From assembly GCA_938049325.1 (NCBI GenBank), contig CALICC010000240.1, positions 1 to 6,838 on the forward strand: 6,838 nucleotides of DNA. Reading direction: 5' to 3'. The position numbers and the translations under genes were made by a program. The DNA is from an uncultured Ilumatobacter sp. (lineage in GTDB: Bacteria; Actinomycetota; Acidimicrobiia; Acidimicrobiales; Ilumatobacteraceae). This document shows positions 1 to 5,958 of the stretch, piece by piece. The first letter of the stretch is position 1; the number at the start of each line of letters is the position of its first letter. The notes beneath the pieces are model-generated. The model was not told the DNA's origin and made no database searches. It worked only from the letters and a program-made list of their open reading frames with translations.

Positions 1-506
1 GTTCGCCACGACCCGACGAGAAGGATCGCCTCGCCGACGAACGGCACGAAGATCGGACCGATGAGAAAGACCGCCATGAATTGGGAGACCACACGGGCCA
101 TGCGGTCGCCTTCGTACAAGTCGCGTGCGATCGCGAAACGCAGAACGGCCGGCGCCGATGCACCGAGCCCCCAAACGAATCGAGCAATCAGCAACACGGC
201 GAGCGTGGGTGACAGTGCGCTGGCGATTGCACCCAATCCGTACAGGACAAGGCCCGCAGCCAGAACGCTGCGCCGACCGAAACGGTCAGCGAGCACCCCG
301 CAGAACAGCTGCCCGACGGCCATCCCAGCGAAGTATGCAGTCCCGGTCACCGCGGGGCTGATCGACCGGGCTTCCAGATCGAAGTCGTCCGTCAACTGCT
401 CGAACGCCGGAAGCGCTGCATCGATCCCGAAGGCCATCAAGATGCCGACGAACGCAAGGAAAGCGATGACGCTGGCATCGCTGCGCCGTCCGGCCGCAGG
501 AATCAC
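1..506 (-). CDS. MFS transporter, Bcr/CflA-like drug exporter type (N-terminal part, runs off the window)
   Basis: The minus-strand frame from a GTG at 506 stays open to the left edge (168 codons), so the C-terminal half is outside. Residues 12-27 form a first membrane helix, followed by the D-x-x-LPA element (D29, L32-A34). Residues 70-79 read GVLADRFGRR, the MFS motif A loop between helices 2 and 3. Residues 117-140 (ending RDLYEGDRMARVV) and the QFMAVFLIGPIFVPFVGE stretch resemble the Bcr/CflA branch of the DHA1 drug:H+ antiporters. The family exports small toxic molecules from the inner membrane using the proton gradient; the substrate here cannot be called. The GTG start is chosen because it leaves a short 11-residue cytoplasmic lead before helix 1 and lies 6 nt after a TATGGT hexamer. 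The gene is divergent from the selenoprotein gene across a palindromic repeat array. Family assignment is firm, subfamily probable. Confidence 0.9.
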   Translation of the reverse strand, partial: MIPAAGRRSDASVIAFLAFVGILMAFGIDAALPAFEQLTDDFDLEARSISPAVTGTAYFAGMAVGQLFCGVLADRFGRRSVLAAGLVLYGLGAIASALSPTLAVLLIARFVWGLGASAPAVLRFAIARDLYEGDRMARVVSQFMAVFLIGPIFVPFVGEAILLVGSWR

Positions 507-512
507 CGGCGC

Positions 513-518
513 ACCATA
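513..518 (-). promoter_or_regulatory. Candidate -10 element for leaderless transcription of the MFS gene
   Basis: Minus strand reads TATGGT, six bases (GCGCCG), then the GTG start codon. This matches an actinobacterial TANNNT -10 placed so that transcription would start at the first base of the start codon. No convincing Shine-Dalgarno sequence precedes the GTG, which fits a leaderless mRNA. No clear -35 is seen; the expected -35 position (about 536-541) overlaps the first palindrome of the repeat array. Confidence 0.55.
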
Positions 519-529
519 GCCACCGCCAT

Positions 530-659
530 CGTCCCATCCACGCCAGGCGTGCAACGGACTGATCGTGGATTCACGCCAGGCGCGAAACGGACAGGTCGTG
601 GATTCACGCCAGGCGTGAAACGGACAAAACGTGGATTCACGCCAGGCGTGGATGGGACG
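530..659. repeat. Inverted outer arms bounding the palindrome array
   Basis: The 9 bases before the first core (CGTCCCATC, 530-538) are the exact reverse complement of the 9 bases after the last core (GATGGGACG, 651-659). These outer flanks differ from the inner flanks. If the first and last cores were fused, the product would be a perfect 31-nt palindrome, which suggests the array grew inside one REP-like hairpin. Confidence 0.8.
539..650. repeat. Four 13-nt palindromes in exact 33-bp tandem register
   Basis: The core CACGCCAGGCGTG (a palindrome around a central A) occurs at 539-551, 605-617 and 638-650, with a one-base variant (ending GCGCG) at 572-584. Starts are exactly 33 bp apart. Inner units share about 29 conserved bases including CGTGGATTC before and AAACGGAC after the core. 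They differ mainly in a four-base patch: TGAT (560-563), AGGT (593-596), AAAA (626-629). The third copy extends to a perfect 17-nt palindrome (603-619). 33 bp is about three helical turns, so the sites face the same side of the DNA. The array fills most of the gap between two divergent genes. It could be an operator array or a REP-like intergenic repeat; the sequence alone does not decide. Confidence 0.9.
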
Positions 660-691
660 ACGTGAGTGGGAGGTGGCGAGTGGGGAAGGGG

Positions 692-697
692 TACGGT
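692..697 (+). promoter_or_regulatory. Candidate -10 element for leaderless transcription of the selenoprotein gene
   Basis: TACGGT, then six bases (CCAGGG), then ATG at 704. The geometry matches that seen before the MFS and udp genes. There is no clear -35 hexamer around 669-675 and no properly spaced Shine-Dalgarno sequence. This element is the main reason for preferring ATG 704 over the in-frame GTG at 662. Confidence 0.55.
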
Positions 698-703
698 CCA
701 GGG

Positions 704-1708
704 ATGGACGCCGCTGACATCGCACTGCTCGAGACCGCGCCACTCGTCGACATCGACGCACTCCCCGACCTGCTCGGCTGGACACTCAAGCCCGAAGGAC
801 TGTGCCGCGATGACACATGCGTCATCGTGCCCAACCGCTCCAGCATCGAACGTGACGGCAAGGTCGACCTCGCGGCGGTCGCCGGACTGCTCGACCGGCC
901 CGTCGTCGTCGACGAGACCGCCCAACTCGTTGCCATCGGGGCCTCCCGAGAACAGCGTCGATCCGCCGTCAACGACCTCCGCGCACCCGACTTTCAACTG
1001 CCCGACCTCGATGGCACCTGGCACGCTCTCTCAGACCACCGCTCGAAGAAGCGGCTACTGGTCGCGTTCTCCAGTTGGTGAGGTTGCATCTTCGATCTGC
1101 CAGGTTGGCAGGCGCTCCAAGAAGAACTGGCCGAGCACGACTTTCAGGTCATCGCCGTCGCCATCGACGAAGACGTCGCCAAGATCCGTGAGTTCATGGA
1201 CGGCATCACCTACCCGGTCCTGCTCGACAAGGATCATGTCGTGACCGAGCTCTACGCGATCTCCAACGTCCCCACCGTCATCCTCATCGACGGCGACGAC
1301 ACGATCGTTCAACCGAACTGGAACGCGTACGCAACCGACACGTTCAAGGAATTCACCGGCATCGAATCGTCGAACCAGCTCGACGCAATCCGTCGATGGG
1401 TCATCGACGGTGACGTCATGATGGACGCCGAAGCTGCTCGTACTGCAGTCGGCGATCTCTCAGCCGACGAGGAGGCAGCTCGACTCCACTTCCGACTCGC
1501 GAATCATCTTCGTACGAACGGTGACGAGGTTGGGTCCGAACGGCATTTCGATAGGGCGTGCGGCCTCGCTCCTCACGACTGGACCATTCGCCGTGCGTCG
1601 ATGCCATTGCGCGGCGGCGACCCGTTCGGCGCCGAATTCTTCGAGCTGTACGAAGAGTTCAACGCCGCAGGCCGGCCGTATCACGGCGTCATCACCGAAC
1701 GCCCCTAA
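704..1708 (+). CDS. Redoxin/thioredoxin-fold selenoprotein with an in-frame TGA (Sec126) and TPR-like C-terminus
   Basis: The frame runs from ATG 704 to TAA 1706-1708, interrupted only by TGA 1079-1081; read as selenocysteine it gives 334 residues. Residues 1-90 form an N-terminal region with a Cys pair (C34, C39 in GLCRDDTC). Residues 92-235 are an AhpC/TSA-TlpA-like redoxin domain: APDFQLPDLDG at 94-104, strand LLVAFSSW, then U126-G127-C128 and DLPGWQALQEEL, with a cis-Pro loop NVPT around P190. Relatives, as I recall, read SWCGC at this site, so TGA replaces the catalytic Cys. Residues about 250-300 look like a TPR helix pair (RLANHLR, ERHFDRACGLAP). The role is likely thiol/peroxide redox chemistry. 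No signal peptide or TM segment is visible, so it is probably cytosolic. Ending at the TGA would leave a 125-residue stub lacking the active site. The alternative is a pseudogene or a base-call error. Confidence 0.85.
1079..1081 (+). other. In-frame UGA read as selenocysteine
   Basis: TGA directly follows TGG (W125) and precedes GGT TGC (G127, C128). After it the same frame continues for 208 sense codons with redoxin and TPR-like sequence and ordinary high-GC codon use. A Cys codon would differ by one base (TGC or TGT). Confidence 0.8.
1094..1113 (+). promoter_or_regulatory. Candidate bacterial SECIS stem-loop
   Basis: Within the coding sequence, CTGCCA (1097-1102) pairs perfectly with TGGCAG (1106-1111) around a GGT loop (1103-1105). 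A U-G wobble at 1096/1112 and G-C at 1094/1113 across a bulged A extend it. The loop begins 21 nt after the UGA. Known bacterial SECIS elements lie just downstream of the UGA, with a G (typically GU) in a small apical loop bound by SelB. From memory, the E. coli fdhF element has the similar apex GCAGGUCUGC, about 18 nt after its UGA. Confidence 0.75.
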
Positions 1709-1710
1709 CC

Positions 1711-1731
1711 GCGGCCCGGTACCCCGGCCGC
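1711..1731 (+). other. GC-rich inverted repeat between the selenoprotein and udp genes
   Basis: GCGGCC (1711-1716) pairs with GGCCGC (1726-1731) over a 9-nt loop containing GGTACC. It starts 2 nt after the selenoprotein stop codon and abuts the udp -10 hexamer. It is followed by only three T's (1737-1739), so it is a poor intrinsic terminator; it may attenuate read-through or be incidental in GC-rich DNA. Confidence 0.4.
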
Positions 1732-1737
1732 TACCGT
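1732..1737 (+). promoter_or_regulatory. Candidate -10 element for leaderless transcription of udp
   Basis: TACCGT, six bases (TTGGTG), then ATG 1744. It has the same layout as the candidate elements at 513-518 and 692-697. It implies udp can be transcribed separately from the selenoprotein gene despite the short 35-bp gap. No clear -35 is seen. Confidence 0.55.
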
Positions 1738-1743
1738 TTGGTG

Positions 1744-2505
1744 ATGGCCGACGTTTTTCATCTCGGAATCACCCAGGCACAGCTCGGCGGCGCCGAGCTG
1801 GCACTCATTCCTGGCGACCCCGACCGTGTGGGTCGCATCGCTGAACGATTGGACGATGTCGAGCCGCTCGCCGCCACGCGTGAATTCACCTCTGTGCGTG
1901 GCTCACTCGACGGTCATCCGATCGTCGTCTGTTCCACCGGCATCGGCGGACCGTCCACGTCAATCGCCGTCGAAGAGCTCGCTCAGCTCGGCGTGCGCAC
2001 CTTCCTCCGTATCGGAACGACCGGCGCCATTCAGCCGGGCATCGCTCCAGGTGACGTCATCGTGTCAACCGGAGCGGTTCGCCTCGACGGCGCCAGCCAT
2101 CACTTCGCACCGCCCGAGTTCCCCGCGGTGGCGAACTTCGAGTGCACTTCCGCGCTCGTCGATGCGGCGCGCGACGCGGGCATCGAGCCTTACGTCGGGA
2201 TCACGGCATCGTCCGACACCTTCTACCCCGGACAGGAACGCTACGACACCGTCTCGGGCCACGTGACCCGGCACTTTCGCGGTTCGATGAGTGAATGGCG
2301 ATCGCTGGGCGTTCTCAACTACGAGATGGAATCGGCCACGCTGTTCACGATGTGTGCCGTGAACGGCTGGCGCGCTGGTTGTCTTGCGGGAGTGCTCGTC
2401 AACCGCAACGAGGAAGAGATCCCGGACGAGTCAGCTGCTGCAGCGGTCGAGGAAACGTCCGTTCGCCTCGGCGTCGACGCGGCACGCCGTCTGCTCGCGT
2501 CGTGA
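1744..2505 (+). CDS. udp: Uridine phosphorylase
   Basis: This 253-residue protein, the same length as E. coli Udp, splits uridine with phosphate to uracil and ribose-1-phosphate in cytosolic pyrimidine salvage; the family enzyme is a hexamer. Blocks nearly identical to E. coli are visible: DVFHLGIT at the N-terminus, PGDPDRV (23-29), STGIGGPSTSIAVEELAQLG (64-83), LRIGTTGAIQP (88-98), ASSDTFYPGQERYD (155-168) and NYEMESATL (192-200). Expected active-site residues are all present with an offset of -2: H6, G24, R28, R46, R89, T92, Q164, R166, E194, M195, E196. ATG 1744 gives the conserved N-terminus; the longer in-frame reading from 1558 would overlap the upstream gene and add non-homologous sequence. 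It converges on the minus-strand cluster with 3 bp between stops. No sign of damage. Confidence 0.97.
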   Translation: MADVFHLGITQAQLGGAELALIPGDPDRVGRIAERLDDVEPLAATREFTSVRGSLDGHPIVVCSTGIGGPSTSIAVEELAQLGVRTFLRIGTTGAIQPGIAPGDVIVSTGAVRLDGASHHFAPPEFPAVANFECTSALVDAARDAGIEPYVGITASSDTFYPGQERYDTVSGHVTRHFRGSMSEWRSLGVLNYEMESATLFTMCAVNGWRAGCLAGVLVNRNEEEIPDESAAAAVEETSVRLGVDAARRLLAS

Positions 2506-2508
2506 TGG

Positions 2509-3453
2509 TTAGCAGGAAACGGTGTGGTCGGCCGCGTCGGTCGAACTGATCCGACGAACGTAAGCGTCATCTGGACCCGCTGCGGCTGCTGCACACGCTT
2601 CGTCCTGTGACGCAAAGGGACCGAACACGACGCCGTAGATGTCGCTGCCATCGGTGAACGTCTGACGGAGCGACGGGCACGACTTCGTCCACAGATAGTT
2701 CGTGCCCGGGAATTGGGCCAGCAGCTCGGTGATCGCGTCGGCGTACGGGAGATCACCGACCGCCGATCCGACGAAGGTGATGTAGCGCCCATCGCACGGC
2801 TCGTCGAGAATCGGTTGTGCCAGTCCGAGGTCACCCGCCCCGCGTGCTGGGACGACGGTCGTCGTTGGCTGAGCGGTGATGTCGATGACAACTTCCGTGG
2901 TGTCCGGATCCGTGTCGCGGGACTCAGGCTCGATCGGAAGAGTCTCGGGCGCCAACGTGGCGGCAGAGCCATCGACCGAATTGGTCGAGTCGGTCTCGAG
3001 CTCGCTCGTCACGACGATCACCTCGCCGCCCGACTCGGACCCACTCGCTCCGGCATCGTCGCCCGTGCCGTTCGATCGAACGATGAGCGCTCCGGCGAGC
3101 ACGCCGACGAGCACCAGAAACATCGCGACCGCGGCCACCCACCGGCTCCTCGACGAAGATCGCGAAGGCTCCGACAACGGGCGGTCGGCGGCAGTGGAGA
3201 GCATCGCGCTCGTCGAAGCCTCGCGTCGGGCCGAGCCAGCCTCGTGCGGCACCGCCGCCGTGGGCGCCCATGGCGAGGTGGATGCTTCGGGATCCACCGA
3301 TGGCGGCAGCACGCCGCGGGGAAGACGCTCGTCGTCGTTCACCAGCGCTGCCAGATCGTTCACCGGAGCGATCGACGCTCCGCAGTGCTCACAGAATCCG
3401 GCGTCGCGCCGGTTTGGTTCCCCGCACCGTTCGCACGCCCGACCTCCGCTCAT
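2509..3453 (-). CDS. Zinc-ribbon, single-TM protein with SPOR-like Cys-rich C-terminus
   Basis: The 314-residue product starts at ATG 3453, 10 nt after the stop of the upstream gene; the longer reading frame from 3618 has no coding character before this Met. Residues 7-25 form a zinc ribbon (C7-x2-C10, C21-x2-C24-G). A low-complexity linker follows, then a membrane helix at about 105-125 (VAAVAMFLVLVGVLAGALIV). A Ser/Thr/Asp/Glu-rich stretch runs to about 215. The final domain, about 219-314, has the beta-alpha-beta look of a SPOR domain: RYITFVGSA, then IYGVVFGPFASQDEACAAA and AYVRRIS. Cysteines C220, C259, C287 and C314 all lie on the presumed outer side and could form two disulfides. SPOR domains often bind denuded peptidoglycan, but that function is inferred only. 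Topology: zinc ribbon in the cytoplasm, SPOR-like region outside. Confidence 0.85.
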   Translation of the reverse strand: MSGGRACERCGEPNRRDAGFCEHCGASIAPVNDLAALVNDDERLPRGVLPPSVDPEASTSPWAPTAAVPHEAGSARREASTSAMLSTAADRPLSEPSRSSSRSRWVAAVAMFLVLVGVLAGALIVRSNGTGDDAGASGSESGGEVIVVTSELETDSTNSVDGSAATLAPETLPIEPESRDTDPDTTEVVIDITAQPTTTVVPARGAGDLGLAQPILDEPCDGRYITFVGSAVGDLPYADAITELLAQFPGTNYLWTKSCPSLRQTFTDGSDIYGVVFGPFASQDEACAAAAAGPDDAYVRRISSTDAADHTVSC

Positions 3454-3463
3454 TCGGCTGCGA

Positions 3464-5503
3464 TCAGCTCGCCGTCGGGGTGATCGTGTAGTCGGTCGAG
3501 TCGTCGCCGCTGCGGTTGGACAACACGAGTTCGTACGTCCCCGGCGTGAATTCGTAGGTATCGCCCTCGACCCAGATCGCGAAGTCGTCGAGGATCCGCC
3601 AGTTGATGTCCACCCCATCGACCTCGATGGTTACGGTTTCCGACGTCGTGACCTCGAGTTCGAAGATGCGTGAGTCACCGGGACCGAGTTCGCCGGACAG
3701 CACCGTCGGGAACGGGACGGACTGACGCGCGGCCTCACGAATCCGCAGTGTCGTTTCGCCGTCGCCCGACGGTACGCAACCGCCAAAGCCGTCACAGTCC
3801 TCGAAGTCGAACTCGGAGTAGGTGACCACGCGGGCGACGCCGTCTTCGTCGGCGACGAACGAGGAACCGAAACGCTGCTCGAGACCAGAACCGTCGTTGA
3901 CCCAGAGATCGAACTCCGCGCCGTCGCTCGCCGTGACGTTGTAGGACTCGCCTTCCTCGATATCGAACTCGTTGACGACATACAGCTGACCGTCGAATTC
4001 GATGTCGATGTCGCTACCGGCCGACACCATCGTCGGCGTGTCGAACTGCTGCGCATCGAGCCCGAACAGCAGCCGCTGGCGATCCTCGACGACCCCGATG
4101 AACCGGCTCATCACATCGGTGATGGTGGGCACGAAGCGGACCCGTCGGCTGCCGTCTTCGACCACGGTGTCGAGCCAGAGCGTCGTGTCGATGTCGCGTT
4201 CGTTGTCGACCTCGAACTGATCGAGCAGGCACTCGGTTTCGGGCGAACGGCCTTCGTCACGAACGGTCGCACAATCGTCTTCGATCGTGATGCTGCCCGA
4301 GGAGAATTGGTCGAACACCTCGAGCTCGAGCTCGGTCAGCTGCACTCGCCCGTTCCCGATGTCTTCGGTCTCGACGGCGAGTTCGTACTGCACGCCGTTG
4401 GTGTCGATCTCGGAGAACCCTTCGTCGATCGCGTCGCGGAACACCACGGCAACGCGGCCCTCACCACCACCGAGAATGGCAGCGAGATCGTCGGCGTCGG
4501 GATCGTTGATGACGTCGACGAGCGCTTCGATGGCTTCTTCCGAACTGTCCGCACCCGGATCTCGTTCTTCGCCGATGCGGTCGTAGTCGCCGCGTGGCAG
4601 ATCGTTGTTCTCAACGATGTAGTGACCGCCCGTGAGCATCGGGCTGGCGTACCACTTGCCGTCGAGCTTGACCACGACCATGTCGACCTCGTCACTCCCG
4701 TTCGGAAGCGCGCCTTCGAGGTCTCGGCTGGTGAAGCTGAATTCGTCGTCGGTCATCGAGTTCTGTGCGCGCAACTCACCCGACAGTTCGAACGAGACGA
4801 TGGCGGCATTGTCGCCTTCCATCGAGACATCGATGCGATCGGCCTCGAGGTCGATCTCGATCTCGGTGTCTTCGGTCTGCTGGTCGATGACTTCGTCGAC
4901 CCCGAGGTCGTTGAGATAGTCGGTGGCCTCCTCGACGACGTCGTCGAGTCCATCGAGTTCGTCGGGGGCCATGAGGCTGACCACCGCGAGCGGGTCTTGA
5001 GCGTTGATCGCCGCGACCATCTCCTCGACGACGTCTTCGGGAGAGGACGCGCCGCCGGCGAGTCCGCTGCCACCCGTGACGAAGCGCAGCGCGACGAAGC
5101 CGATCGCGAGAATGCCGACGACGCCGAGTCCCATGGCGACGAGGCGGCCGGCGCCACCACCAGAAGAAGCCGGAGCCTCGACGATCTGTGCGTCGGCCGG
5201 CGACGGCGTGACCTGCCCGGTCGACGGGTCGACATACGGAGGTTGCCCAGCAGGGGGCCCGGCCGCAGGCGGACCATCGGGCTGCCACTCGGGCGGAGCG
5301 GGCTGCGCAGGTGGAGCGGGCTGCTGAGCCGGCGATGGCTGCCAGACCGAGGCGGGCTCGGGTGCCGACGGCGGCGACGTCGTGCCGCCGGAGTCGGGTA
5401 GTGCGATGTTGTCAGGCGCCGCGACGACAGCGGAACCGCAGCTCAAGCAGAACCGTGCATCGGCACTCAGTTCCTGATTGCACTGTGAACAATGATTCGA
5501 CAT
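3464..5503 (-). CDS. Large zinc-ribbon membrane protein with duplicated NTF2-like and beta-sandwich extracytoplasmic regions
   Basis: The 679-residue product starts at ATG 5503 behind a good ribosome site. Residues 5-23 are a zinc ribbon (C5-x2-C8, C19-x2-C22-G). Residues 34-115 are a Pro/Gln/Ala-rich linker, and 121-142 a membrane helix (LVAMGLGVVGILAIGFVALRF). Outside, two segments open alike: SSPEDVVEEMVAAINAQDP (153-171) and SSEEAIEALVDVINDPDADD (320-339), each followed by strand-rich acidic sequence. They look like duplicated NTF2/DUF4878-type domains. Two beta-rich regions follow (about 490-590, with C570 and C576 close enough for a disulfide, and about 595-677). The last, GELGPGDSRIFELEV through FTPGTYELVLSN, resembles a PPC-type domain. 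The role is unknown; it may be a surface sensor or adhesion-like protein. It shares architecture, not sequence, with the next gene. Confidence 0.88.
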   Translation of the reverse strand: MSNHCSQCNQELSADARFCLSCGSAVVAAPDNIALPDSGGTTSPPSAPEPASVWQPSPAQQPAPPAQPAPPEWQPDGPPAAGPPAGQPPYVDPSTGQVTPSPADAQIVEAPASSGGGAGRLVAMGLGVVGILAIGFVALRFVTGGSGLAGGASSPEDVVEEMVAAINAQDPLAVVSLMAPDELDGLDDVVEEATDYLNDLGVDEVIDQQTEDTEIEIDLEADRIDVSMEGDNAAIVSFELSGELRAQNSMTDDEFSFTSRDLEGALPNGSDEVDMVVVKLDGKWYASPMLTGGHYIVENNDLPRGDYDRIGEERDPGADSSEEAIEALVDVINDPDADDLAAILGGGEGRVAVVFRDAIDEGFSEIDTNGVQYELAVETEDIGNGRVQLTELELEVFDQFSSGSITIEDDCATVRDEGRSPETECLLDQFEVDNERDIDTTLWLDTVVEDGSRRVRFVPTITDVMSRFIGVVEDRQRLLFGLDAQQFDTPTMVSAGSDIDIEFDGQLYVVNEFDIEEGESYNVTASDGAEFDLWVNDGSGLEQRFGSSFVADEDGVARVVTYSEFDFEDCDGFGGCVPSGDGETTLRIREAARQSVPFPTVLSGELGPGDSRIFELEVTTSETVTIEVDGVDINWRILDDFAIWVEGDTYEFTPGTYELVLSNRSGDDSTDYTITPTAS

Positions 5504-5511
5504 GGTTGGGT

Positions 5512-5516
5512 TCCTC
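5512..5516 (-). promoter_or_regulatory. Shine-Dalgarno site deciding the start at 5503
   Basis: GAGGA on the minus strand lies 8 nt before ATG 5503 and overlaps the stop codon of the upstream membrane gene (TGA at 5517-5515). This supports translational coupling and rules against the long in-frame N-terminal extension to 5770. Confidence 0.7.
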
Positions 5517-5958
5517 AACGTCGTGTGGAGATCTGAATGGCGCTGAGCACCGTGGCGAGCAGGAAGGCGATACTGCCAATCGTAGGCGCTGCTCCCCAAT
5601 TGTCGATGGGGAGAACGACCCATCCGAGCAGGATGAACGAGGCCAGCCCGAGCAGACACAGTCCGGCTCGAACCAACACCACGACACGATTGCGAACTGC
5701 TGCTGTGGCGATCAACGCGCCGCCAGCCCCCACGATCGAGTAGACGATCACCGCCACCCAGATGCCCCACGACGGCGAGATCACGCCGGTTCGCAGGTTG
5801 TCGGCGAGTTCAAGCCCACCGAGGCGCGCTCCCGGGCCCTTCTGTACCCAACGTGCGGCCGCGGTCGACAAGAGCAACACCCCAGCGAGGATCCAGCCAA
5901 CAGGCACGGCGATGCGGCCGCCCCAACGTTTCGCGGTGTCAGTCGTAGAGCGTGACAT
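5515..5958 (-). CDS. Small four-helix integral membrane protein, unknown function
   Basis: The 147-residue product starts at ATG 5958, inside the last 20 nt of the upstream gene; a GTG codon directly before it is an alternative start. Four hydrophobic segments are visible: about 15-35 (IAVPVGWILAGVLLLSTAAA), 65-88 (GIWVAVIVYSIVGAGGALIA), 92-117 (VVVLVRAGLCLLGLASFILL) and 124-144 (APTIGSIAFLLATVLSAI). The termini are short and basic (KRWGGR, STRR). I recognise no family motif. Its place between a beta-propeller gene and two zinc-ribbon membrane genes, with an 11-nt gap to the next, suggests it is a membrane partner in the same envelope set. Confidence 0.8.
   Translation of the reverse strand: MSRSTTDTAKRWGGRIAVPVGWILAGVLLLSTAAARWVQKGPGARLGGLELADNLRTGVISPSWGIWVAVIVYSIVGAGGALIATAAVRNRVVVLVRAGLCLLGLASFILLGWVVLPIDNWGAAPTIGSIAFLLATVLSAIQISTRR

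Noticed and set aside
539..650. CRISPR-like array of regularly spaced repeats
   Set aside because: Variable patches are only 4 nt and the repeat is essentially tandem with a 33-bp period; there are no real spacers and no cas genes.
503..1024. Minus-strand 173-codon reading frame with TPGVNPR-type peptide repeats
   Set aside because: It is antisense to the redoxin gene and the repeats come from the palindrome array being a multiple of three long; no protein-like character.
1196..1708. Separate gene starting at ATG 1196
   Set aside because: It begins in the middle of the redoxin fold, has no ribosome site, and is in frame with the upstream part; it is the downstream portion of the selenoprotein gene.
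704..1708. Pseudogene with a simple nonsense mutation
   Set aside because: Not excluded, but disfavoured: the only lesion is TGA at the catalytic Cys position, a SECIS-like hairpin follows, and the remaining frame is intact.
1558..1743. 62-residue N-terminal extension of udp
   Set aside because: It overlaps the upstream gene out of frame, lacks similarity, and the Udp N-terminus and -10 element fit ATG 1744.
2713..3673. Plus-strand reading frames of 256 and 265 codons
   Set aside because: Antisense shadows of the SPOR-like gene and the end of its upstream neighbour; no domain pattern or plausible start signals.
4307..5401. Plus-strand 364-codon reading frame
   Set aside because: Antisense shadow of the zinc-ribbon gene, caused by GC-rich codon bias; low-complexity Arg/Gly/Asp translation without motifs.
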